From Cryptomeria japonica (lineage: Eukaryota > Streptophyta > Pinopsida > Cupressales > Cupressaceae): a DNA stretch of 64,000 nt. This document shows positions 55,595-64,000 of this stretch, piece after piece; position 1 is the first letter of the stretch; each line of letters begins with the position of its first letter. Where the stretch lies: assembly GCF_030272615.1 (NCBI RefSeq), contig NC_081415.1, positions 370,457,667 through 370,521,666 on the forward strand, read 5' to 3'. Below the pieces are notes generated by a model. That model did no database searches and was not told the origin of the DNA. It saw nothing but the letters and a program-made list of their open reading frames with translations. The translations under genes and the position numbers were made by a program.

Positions 55595-56512
55595 TGTTAG
55601 ACAGTTCAAATAACCAGAAGACAACTAAGAGGGGGGGTGGTAAATTAGTTGTCATAGATTACTAGAAGCATTAGCAATTTAAAACAATAATACCAGAACC
55701 CAAAAACATAATATCAAAATAGCAGTTAATCCAATTAAGCATAAACAGTAATCACGGAATAAAACCTATCCACACAACACCAAGATTTCTACGTGGAATA
55801 CCCAATAAAGGGAAAAAACCATGGTGGGAAGCCTACCCACAGTCAGATAATACTTCTACAATAGGTATGTGAATTTACAATGAAGGGGTCTGCACTTGCA
55901 AGAAGGCCAATAGCCTAGAGCACACTTCTCATCACAAAAGGAGTCTCACTAACTACATACAAATCCAGACTACAATCTGGAGAAGTGTTGAACTACAAAA
56001 GATAACATCTCCTATGCCTGAGTACAATTTTGGTTAAGCTCAATACCAAAGAACTAAATCCTCTTACAAGCCCAATTCAATCTCCAATGATTGACCAAAT
56101 CCTCTACCTGAATGATATTACATTATTCGCACATTTCATTCCTTGACCATGACCACTTACAATTACCATGATAATATACAATGAGATCTTAAATCTTATT
56201 TATACAAACCTTCGACCATAAATAATCAGGTCAGCCACCAAACAATAAACCAATTACATAATTACAAACCATGTCGGCGTTAGACCAAAACAAATAATAT
56301 CCAACACATAAGACATCCTGGAAATACAACAATAGGTCCTATCCACACATTACATCAATGTTGGTTCATAACCTAGATCAACCGAAACCAAGTATAGGTC
56401 CACACACTTCAGAAATGATCTCCACATGCTAAGTCTCGAACATGATCACCAACAACATCCTGAAATTCCATCAAAAGTTGCACCAACACCAATTATGCAA
56501 TGCATAAAATAT

Positions 56513-57336
56513 TGTTGGCATATGCACACTCCAATGAGACATTGTAGGTGATTGAAGGTTTTTTCATTGATGGAAACCTTGCAATCCTATGGCACTGGCA
56601 AGGCATTACACCAGCAAGTTAGTGCACCGGCATCAACAGATCACACTCTACACCAGCACTCAGCTTACCGACACCGACACAAAGAAATGAAGTATACCAG
56701 CATAGAGGCCGACAGGATTTTGCTATATTATATTTTGTTTATTATTGAAAAACTTTGTAAGTCGACTTGGCATGTTGTAAAATGATTTATATATAAAAGA
56801 GATCAATGTAGACATTTTGTAAGCAAGGAAGTAAGTGAAGAAAGTAATGTATGTGAAATATTAAGGTAGACCTATTATGCAAAATATAGGTTGAAGGGTT
56901 TATGTAAGAAGCAGAGCAGCAACCGGTACTGGATCAGGCATTATAGATGCTATTGTAAAGTAGTACAAGATATTGGATTTGTATAATCCACATTGTAAGT
57001 CAGTGAGACTTTCCATTGAGCAGTGAGCTCTAGGCAGTTGGCCTTCCTACATGTGCAGGCCCCTATTGTAAGTAATATTCTCTTATTGACCAGTGAGTGA
57101 ATATTGTGGGTCACAAATCCCACCGAGGTTTTTCCTACACCGATTTTCCTCGTTAAATCCTTGTGTTATGGTGTGCTCTTCATGTGGATGTTCTTAATTC
57201 TGTTTATTACATTATTTCTTGCATACCGGTACACTGTTATAATATGTTCTGCATGTTTTAAGATAAGAAATTCTTATTACCAGTTAGATACTGATTCACC
57301 CCCCCCCCCCTCTCAGTATTTGTGGGATTCCTAACA
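56513..57336 (+). repeat. 5' LTR of the non-autonomous element
   Basis: 824 bases. The first 200 bases hold a cluster of (T)ACACC(G/A)GCA motifs (56,590-56,715), then TTGGCCTTCCTACATGTGC at 57,039 and GATTCACCCCCCCCCCCCTC near the end. Compared with the 3' LTR, CCGG is often CCAG or CTGG here, as expected from decay of methylated CpG/CNG. Confidence 0.9.
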
Positions 57337-57338
57337 AT

Positions 57339-57353
57339 TGGTATTAGAGTCTA
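57339..57353 (+). promoter_or_regulatory. Primer-binding site of the non-autonomous element
   Basis: TGGTATTAGAGTCTA, two bases after the LTR. It is one transition away from the copia primer core TGGTATCAGAG, so the element uses the same initiator tRNA-Met as the copia elements. Confidence 0.8.
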
Positions 57354-57407
57354 GTTCTCTATTTTCAGAAGCCTAACAACTTGAGGAAGATCTTGACACC
57401 GGTAAGG

Positions 57408-58517
57408 ATGGAAAATTTGATGAAGCAACTTGAAGGAGCTCTTTTAGACTATGATGCAGAGAAACTAAAAAATATCAAACTAGAAGATGATTTAAGGGTG
57501 GCTCAGAATATCGTTCAGGCACTTCAAGAGAATCTTACTATTGCAAGAATTAAGAGAACAGAACTTTGTGAAAAATTGCAAAATGAGAATGATGAAAAGG
57601 AATCACTTAATGATCAGATAAGCAAGCTGAAACAAGAGAACATGACAACAAAGAATGAGATGCAGGATATGACTATGAGATTTTGTAAAGAGATTGAGGA
57701 TAGGAAGAAGAATGAAGAAGAATTGATGAGAAGACTAAGTGATGCAGCAAATGAAAACACAAGACTTGGCTATGAAAATGACATGTTGAAGATAGATTTG
57801 ATGCACACTCAGAATGACTCTAATGAATTGATGAGACAGAAAGAAGTCCTAGAAAGAGAACTAGAAACTGCAAATCAACATAAAGAAAAATTCAAGAAAA
57901 GCTCAGAGGAACTTGGCACCTTGCTGAAGAATCAAAAACCTAATGGTGACACTTCTGGAATTGGCTTTGAAGTTGGTGAAAGCTCCGGTACTGCAAATAC
58001 TCAGGATCACAACAAACCGATAAGACAACCCAATGCTTATAAATTCAATGGAAAATACTTTAACTGTAATAAGTATGGTCATAGAGAAAATGAATGTAGA
58101 TCTAGAAATTATCAAAATATCAACACACCCACTAGTCAATGTTCAAAATGCAACGAAGTTGGTCACAACTCTGAAAATTGCAGAATGAATGTGAGATGTT
58201 ATGTTTGTGGAAGATATGGACATTTATCTAATCAATGCAGAACACAAACCGGCATAAGTTATGGGAAAGCTATTTAGAAGAATAATGTGACTTGTTATGC
58301 ATGTAACAAGATTGGGCATATTGCAAAATTTTGTAGAAGTAAAGGATCACCGGTAGACAACAAAAGTTCTAGTTTGAAGGGTAAAGACAAATTTGAAGAG
58401 GTTAAGCAAGAATTCTCAAAACAATGGATTAGAAAAGCTGATCTAAATATTGGGAATACTTCTCCACCGGTAGAACCAATCAATGCTTCATCGGCACGAA
58501 ATTCTTCATCTAATTGA
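57408..58517 (+). CDS. Gag-like coiled-coil protein with four zinc knuckles (one internal TAG)
   Basis: The ATG at 57,408 opens a frame of about 370 codons with a single TAG at 58,275. Residues about 1-180 are Leu/Glu/Lys-rich with heptad spacing (for example LKQENMTTKNEMQDMTMRF), a long coiled coil. After a Gly/Ser/Asn linker come four knuckles: a first one lacking its first Cys (YFNCNKYGHRENEC), then CSKCNEVGHNSENC, CYVCGRYGHLSNQC and, after the TAG, CYACNKIGHIAKFC, all CX2CX4HX4C. The tail is Lys- and Ser-rich. Coiled coil plus RNA-binding knuckles suit a nucleocapsid or packaging factor. The usual copia capsid motif is not seen, so this is not simply a shortened copia gag. The TAG is probably a recent mutation. 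Confidence 0.8.
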
Positions 58518-58679
58518 AGAAAGTTTCCTTGAGGGTTTGGCAATCTAATGACACATGTGCTATTATCCCCTCGGTTAGAGATAAGAAGTTGGAAATTACT
58601 TATTACCGGCAGATAATGTTAAGTGAATACTTAACCGGCATGCATTTATTGTGGTAGATGGCAAAAAGACACTATAAAA

Positions 58680-61600
58680 TTGAGGTTTTGGCTCCATTTC
58701 ATTTCACGGAGATTTCAAACCTACGAAGAGCGTGAAGATTCCGAGCTAAGGCATTTCGAGCAAGAAGCAAGAACACTCCAAGCAATCATCCATCCTAAAG
58801 GTAGTAAAAGGTATTTTATCATGGCATCCACCTCTGCAATTGAATATATAGCAAACCCTACTGTTGTCGAAGTCATAAGAAGACCTAGGCCCATATTTCA
58901 ATTAGTTCCTGAGGTAGCAAAGAAATATGATACCTTAGATGCTTTTTCTTAAATTCCTAAGGGAGTTGTCTATGTTGAAGACCCCAGAATTTACATTCAC
59001 TGTAACATTGAGGAACTACGAGATGAAGAGATTAAAGCCATGTTTAAAACTATGATATGTGATGAATCCGGCAATGTAAAAGATGAACATAAGATCATTG
59101 AAACCCTAGGATTTATAGAGATCCTTAGCATTCCTGAATTCCCCAAGGATGTGATTAGGATAGTCTTAAGTAGGGTACATGGTGAATTTTTCTGGCTAGA
59201 TGCAATCCACAAAATCACTAAGGAAGCTATGAAAGCTATCATAGGGTTACCAACCACTGATAAAAAGGCCAGACAAAACTAAGAAGGTTTCCAATGACCT
59301 AGTTACTCAGTTAACTGGTGCCACATTCGATAAAAGGTCCTTAAGAGTAAATGATGTAACAGACATTAATGTGAGATTTATCAGCATGATATTAGGGTAT
59401 AAAGCTACTCATGCAAATAGTCTTAATTTAGTTTCAAGTTTATGCATTAAGAGTGCTTATGATTATGGTCACAGATAATGCAAAGGTTGATGTATGTGAG
59501 TGGTTAAAGGATGAATTAATTGACAACTTAGGCAAGATTAAGAAGGACAAGAAAGGAACTTTCAGGTTTGGAAATCTGCTAGTATGTCTGATGCTACATA
59601 TAACCAAACAAGTTACTGGTATAGGCTACAAAGAACTTGGATATGATATATCGGTAGGCAAATAGTTAACAAAACTATTCAATAATATGGGAGAAGACAA
59701 GGAAAACAATATCCATGATTTCTTTCAAGCACTAAAGGTCAAAATGAAGAAAAGAATCCAACTATCACAAAAGATTGTTGACAAATATAAGGAAGAAATA
59801 TGCTTTGTAATCAAGAAGGATGAGATCTGGATGGAAGCAGTCATCCCTAGGATAGTTTGGGTAACAGAAATGGGTTATGAAACAAATGATCATATAATTG
59901 AAACATATGCTAAAGCACTTCTGGAAGCCCCTAAAGAACCTAAGGAAGAAGTATTTGGTAGTGCAGAAACTATTGAAAGCCAAATACAATCTAAGAAAAG
60001 AGTGAAAAAGGTTGAGGCAATTGTAAGAAAAGGTTCCAGACAAGCAAAGGCTATTAAAGAAGATGTGTTAAAGCAAACCGGTATAACAGAGGATGAGTTA
60101 GCAGCTCCACAACCTGAAACTCACCTATCACCGATAGGTACTTCTTCAGAAAATGACATGCTTGCAACTTTCAAGAGAGTTGTAAGGAAAAGAGATCCCT
60201 CACCAGCAACCACACCCTCACCTAGGAGGACAAGACAAAAACAACAAGCAGTGAGATCTCCGGTAAGAAAGGCTACACCAAAGAAGAAGAAACTGACACC
60301 CAAAAAGAAGAAGAGGACAAACAAGGACTTGGCCCCTCTTGATATACTATTGAATGAAATTACAGAGGAAGGTAAATTGAAGAATATAGAGAAAATATAT
60401 GACACTTTGACAACTGATGACTAAGAACAAGTAGAAAATAGTTTTATATTGCATATGGATATGTATAAGAAATTTTTTATGGAAGTAGTAAATGAAATTC
60501 TAGATGAACTATTTAAGAGACTGGAAGCAAGAAGACAAGCAGTAATAGAACTGGACAAGAAAATAAAGATAGAGAAGCTACTTGCCATATATTCGGTGAA
60601 TTCACCCAAAGAAATTGATGACTTAATTGCTCAAGCCAACCGATCAGTATTTTGTACTACACACCGGCACATTGCTTTAATGGTTGGAAGAGTTAATGAG
60701 GTGACTGAGGAGACAGAAAATGAATGGGACATTTTCCTAGTGGAAAAAGAAAAACAAGAAGAATACATGAGCCACAAACCTATAAAGGTATATCAGAAAG
60801 AAAGAGACAAGGGTAAAGGTAAAGTTGGTGGACTACCTAGTATCAAGGTTAAAGACAACTTACCCCCACCTCCTTTGATTACTCCACTGGTAGAAACAAT
60901 AGCTACAGAAGATCAACCAGAAACTAAGAGTATGGATGTAGAGGATGGCAGTCCTAATCTTGAAGTCTTATATACTATGGATGTTGATACTCAAAAGATC
61001 AACATTGTGGTAAACAAAGATACAACTGATAAGACTGACATGGCTAGTGAGCCTCCGGTAGCTAAGAAAACTAATAACACGCAAGAGAAACTGGCAGATG
61101 ACAAAGAGAAAAAGTTAGAGACTCAAAATCAGACTGAGACAATGCAACAAACAGAGAAACAAACAGAGAAAAAGGCTCCTGAACAGGAACAGCAACAGGA
61201 ATAGGAATAGAAGGAAACAGTGCCACCGGCAACTGGAGAAGTAGAAAAACCATTGCTTAAGGAAATGCAGACACAAACAGACCTACAAGAGGTCAATACA
61301 AGCTTGGTTACTTCCACTGGCAATACTCAGAATCTAGGTTCATCATCAGGCTACAAATCAACTAATGTGACTAAGGTACTATTAGATTCAATTAAAAATA
61401 TAACAGACTGCAGCTCACAAGCTTATAAGGCAATAGATGATACCATACCAATTTTGAAGGTAATTGCTCCTAATTGTAATATAGACAATAAAGATTCTTT
61501 AGGACAACTTGATACCTTGTGTAAATCTATCATAGAAAACATTGAGAAAATAAAGGAAGAGACATTGAAGGATAAAGTAGAAATTGAAAAGCAGAAATTC

Positions 61601-62122
61601 TTTGATGAGCAAATAAAGAAGTGTAATAGAGATTTTGACACACTTCTACCAGAATTGTGTAACTTACTGAAAGAGTACAAGACTTTGTACAAAGACACCT
61701 GTAAGACAAACTTTTTGACTGTAGATATAAATAAAAAGATGAGCAAGGTACAAGATGAAATCAATAAACTTGCAGATAATTTTGTTAACTCATCTGATAC
61801 ACTATCAGTTTTTGAGGAGAAGATACCAAATTTTGAAGAAGAATTACTTAAATTAGAAAGAGAAAAAGAGAGAATAGTGAATAAGGCAAAACATCTAAGA
61901 TTAAAACTGAGTCCAAGATTGGACTATCTAGCATCACTGCGGAAGGAAGTATCTGAGGCACTAATACAGGGACAGAAAACACCAGCAGAGCATTTGCAGC
62001 ATCTCACCGGTATAGTTAAGAGAATAGAGACAGCAATAAGAGATAGTAAAAATTTTATGGAGAGTATAAACTTGATTTTGGCGGATCTATTTCAAATTGT
62101 AACTACCCAGTTACAAGGTTGA
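58680..62122 (+). pseudogene. Large ORF of unknown function in the non-autonomous element
   Basis: Reads in one frame to 59,281 (stop TAA at 58,950), shifts by one base near 59,281 and again near 59,455, and then stays in a single frame for about 890 codons to TGA at 62,122, broken only by stop codons at about 59,663, 60,422, 61,202 and 61,208. Sections in order: a globular N-terminus (PRIYIHCNIEELRDEEIKAM, EFFWLDAIHKITKEAMKAII, VTQLTGATFDKRSLRVND); a very basic Pro/Lys tract (PKKKKLTPKKKKRTNKD, about 60,290); a helical part; an acidic Gln/Glu/Thr-rich linker (61,090-61,200); and a C-terminal helical, coiled-coil-like part (EEELLKLEREKERIVNKAK). No catalytic motif of any retroelement enzyme is seen. 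The position matches the extra 3' ORF of env-bearing plant retroelements, but no membrane segment is evident. A chromatin- or nucleus-directed protein is one guess. Function unknown. Confidence 0.7.
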
Positions 62123-62334
62123 AACTACAAAGTCCACTGACATCTTGACAACCTTTGTCATTGATGCCAAAGGGGGAGTAGTGGGATGAGAAAATTCAAC
62201 ATCACAGGAATCATAAGCTCAGGGGGAGCACACACATTTTTGGTAACATTTTTGGAGTTCACGTTTTTGGATAATTTTTGGATACACTTTTGAAATTTCT
62301 CATGAGTGTTGCCATCAATGCCAAAAGGGGAGAT
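62123..62334 (+). promoter_or_regulatory. Multiple polypurine tracts of the non-autonomous element
   Basis: AAAGGGGGAG at 62,169, AGGGGGAG at 62,221, and the LTR-adjacent CCAAAAGGGGAGAT at 62,321-62,334. Repeated tracts match the layout of the copia elements at 10,127-10,506 and 51,095-51,490, which supports a shared replication machinery. Confidence 0.8.
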
Positions 62335-63141
62335 TGTTGGCATATGCACACTCCAATGAGACATTGTAGGTGATTGAAGGTTTTGTTATTGATGGAAACC
62401 TTGCAATCCTATGGCACCGGCAAGGCATTACACCGGCAAGTTAGTGCACCGACATCAGCAAATCACACTCTACACCGGCACCGACACAAAGAAAGGAAGT
62501 ATACCGGCATAGAGGCCGACAGGATTTTGTTATATTATATTTTGTTTATTATTGAAAAACTTTGTAAGCCAACTTGGCATGTTGTAAAATGACTCTTATA
62601 TATAAAAGAGATCATTGTAGACATTTTGTAAGTAAGGAAGTAAGTGAAGAAAGTGATGTATGCGAAATATTAAGGCAGAACTATTATGCAAAATATAGGT
62701 TGAAGGGTTTATGTAAGAAGCAGAGCAGCAACAGCAACTGGATCAGGCATTATAGATGCTATTGTAAAGCAGTACAAGATATTGGATTTGTATAATCCAC
62801 ATTGTAAGTCAGTGAGACTTTCCATTGAGCAGTGAGCTATAGGCAGTTGGCCTTCTTGCATGTGCAGGCCCCTATTGTAAGTAATATTCTCTTATTGGCC
62901 AGTGAGTGAATATTGTGGGTCACAAATCCCACTGAGGTTTTTCCCACACCGGGTTTCCTTGTTAAATCCTTGTGTTATGGTGTGCTTTTCATGTGGATGT
63001 TCTTAATTCTATTTATTACATTATTTCTTGCATACCGGCACACTGTTATAATATGTTCTGCATGTTTTAAGATAAGAAATTCTTATTACCAATTAGATAT
63101 TGATTCACCCCCCCCTCTCTGCATCTGTGGGATTCCTGACA
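62335..63141 (+). repeat. 3' LTR of the non-autonomous element
   Basis: 807 bases, shorter than the 5' LTR mainly by about 15 bases in the CACCGG cluster (62,412-62,520) and by fewer C in the C-run at 63,109. It keeps more CCGG sites than the 5' LTR. Confidence 0.9.
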
Positions 63142-63453
63142 AAAATCTCCACCAAAAGCTCTGTCGATGAAACCCTTGTCGGAACCAGTTTCCAATCTTC
63201 TAAGTAAGTAGGATAGTATCCAGTTACCAGACCAAAATCAACCGACCAAATATGAGTATAAGCATCATGAGCAAGTCAATTCCATCACCAGATTAAATTG
63301 GAGTCAACCAAATCATGTCGGATTTGAGTTAACCAAAAACCACTCAACCTATCAAGACCAGAAGGGTGCTGGTAAAGCATCCAAACAACTAGTGTTGACA
63401 TCAATGACAAAACATCAATGCAAGACATAATCAATTCCACCAAATGGCCAATG

Positions 63454-63458
63454 AGATC
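63454..63458 (+). repeat. Target-site duplication of the minus-strand copia element, right copy
   Basis: AGATC against GGGTC at 49,891. The bases after it continue the LINE frame broken at 49,895. Confidence 0.55.
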
Positions 63459-64000
63459 AAATCACTACACAGTAGAACTAATGATATCCTTGGAAACCCC
63501 TCCACATGTCAACCCCTCCAAATTTTAAAATAAGTGTCTAAGGGAACCCGCCCTAATGGGGTTGATGAAATAATGGTGGACAACAGAAGATGTGGGTAAT
63601 AATTCGAAGCTACAGAGAGTAAGAAAGAAAATCAAACATGTCAAGAACAAATTGAAGGATTGGAATAAGGAGAAATTTAAGAACATCTTTGCACAAAAAT
63701 ATAGAGTGGAGAAATAAGTATCCAAACTCAATGAAATCATCATTGATCAAGGAATGAGAATGGAGGAATATGACGAAGAAAAAGAACTCAATGAAGAGAT
63801 TGTTGAATTGTAGGCAAGAGAGGAATGCTACTAGGGGTAGAGGTCTAAAGAAACATGGTTAGGTGAAGGAAATAGAAAAACAAAGTTCTTTCACAATACT
63901 ACAGTAGAAAATAGAAGCAGGAGACTCTGAGATTACAAGAAAAGATGGTAGAATGGAGAATATAGAAGACATCAATAGTGAAGAAGTCAAGTACTTTGAA
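63459..64000 (+). pseudogene. LINE-1 copy B, endonuclease end and linker
   Basis: Continues the ORF2 cut at 49,895. After the junction the frame reads HYTVELMISLETPPHVNP, then after a stop LKDWNKEKFKNIFAQK (63,651, the conserved linker LK.WN...FG.I), EKELNEEIVEL and ETWLGEGNRKTKFFHNTTVE (63,850, the W...GD.NTKFFH motif that opens the reverse transcriptase region). Several stops. The reverse transcriptase lies beyond the window. Confidence 0.85.

Larger units (their letters stand above)
56513..63141 (+). mobile_element. Non-autonomous LTR element with zinc-knuckle protein and large unknown ORF
   Basis: LTRs at 56,513-57,336 and 62,335-63,141, both starting TGTTGGCATATGCACACTCC and ending ...GGGATTCCT(A/G)ACA. 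A primer site lies at 57,339 and polypurine tracts at 62,169, 62,221 and 62,321. Flanks are AATAT / AAAAT (four of five). The 5-kb interior codes for a coiled-coil/zinc-knuckle protein and a large second frame, but no protease, integrase, reverse transcriptase or RNase H. By eye the LTRs differ by only a few per cent, so it is among the youngest insertions here. It entered the 5' LTR of the minus-strand copia element. Confidence 0.88.
49896..63453 (-). mobile_element. Minus-strand Sirevirus-like Ty1/copia element with a nested insertion
   Basis: The 3' LTR is at 49,896-51,094 and the 5' LTR at 55,595-56,512 plus 63,142-63,453. A primer-site variant lies at 55,579-55,593, gag-pol on the minus strand at 55,535-51,490, and at least five GGGGGAG-type polypurine tracts at 51,095-51,373. 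Five tracts and the LTR style point to a Sirevirus. Domain order is gag, protease, integrase, reverse transcriptase, RNase H. It is less decayed than the copia element at 6,281, but still has several breaks. Confidence 0.9.
55595..63453 (-). repeat. 5' LTR of the minus-strand copia element, split
   Basis: LTR sequence at 55,595-56,512 and 63,142-63,453, collinear with 49,896-51,094. The 6.6-kb non-autonomous element sits between. The right edge reads CCAATG where the other LTR has CCAACA. Confidence 0.85.

Noticed and set aside
59765-60405. Two minus-strand frames of 92 and 94 residues
   Set aside because: They are antisense to the large ORF; the Phe/Ser-rich composition is the complement of its Lys-rich tract.
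56513-63141. A simple deletion derivative of the neighbouring copia element
   Set aside because: Its coiled-coil/four-knuckle protein and large ORF have no counterpart in the copia gag-pol at 51,490-55,535, and the LTRs differ except for short shared motifs.

Overview
The window is nuclear DNA of a seed plant with a very large, transposon-packed genome. A gymnosperm is likely, but that rests on overall character, not on a host gene tree. I see no intact host gene, tRNA, rRNA or CRISPR array. Almost everything readable is retrotransposon sequence at different stages of decay, and most of it is nested. Several insertion boundaries could be fixed to the base from terminal TG...CA dinucleotides, primer sites, polypurine tracts and target-site duplications (TSDs).

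Layout. (1) 1-5,340: the 5' leader, primer site and LTR start of a minus-strand Ty3/gypsy element; a small unknown minus-strand reading frame (1,171-1,592); two CGAT/GATG-rich repeat tracts; AT-rich DNA. (2) 5,344-about 15,700: an L1-type LINE (ORF1 remnant, endonuclease, reverse transcriptase, RNase H), split inside the endonuclease by a Ty1/copia element of the Sirevirus type (6,281-11,909; two 1,403-bp LTRs). (3) 16,000-17,400: unassigned sequence and a 15-bp minisatellite. (4) 17,405-about 47,366: the wreck of an Athila-like Ty3/gypsy element (protease, reverse transcriptase, RNase H, integrase, env-position region). It is broken by a 344-bp TRIM (18,191-18,534); by a copia-type solo LTR (20,045-41,161) that contains a Tat/Ogre-like gypsy element (20,671-40,561), which in turn holds a solo LTR inside a solo LTR (22,034-24,074) and a 4.1-kb insertion with a host-gene-like fragment (36,184-40,281); and by a hAT-type MITE with its own solo LTR (41,546-43,073). 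(5) 47,367-48,240: probable 3' LTR remnant of the Athila-like element. (6) 48,240-64,000: a second LINE, split in its endonuclease by a minus-strand Sirevirus-like copia element (49,896-63,453). The 5' LTR of that copia element is split by a young plus-strand non-autonomous element (56,513-63,141).

The best candidate for something undescribed is that last element. It has LTRs, a primer site and several polypurine tracts like the copia elements here, but no protease, integrase or reverse transcriptase. It carries a coiled-coil protein with four zinc knuckles and a second, roughly 1,100-codon frame of unknown function that ends in helical, coiled-coil-like sequence. Its inactivating changes are mostly isolated TAG/TAA codons. 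It shares LTR motifs and a hairpin-like arrangement around the polypurine tract with the autonomous copia families in the window, so it probably moves in trans on their enzymes.

The elements relate as layers. The LINEs and the Athila-like element are the oldest, copia and Tat/Ogre-like elements landed in them, and solo LTRs, a MITE, a TRIM and the non-autonomous element landed later.
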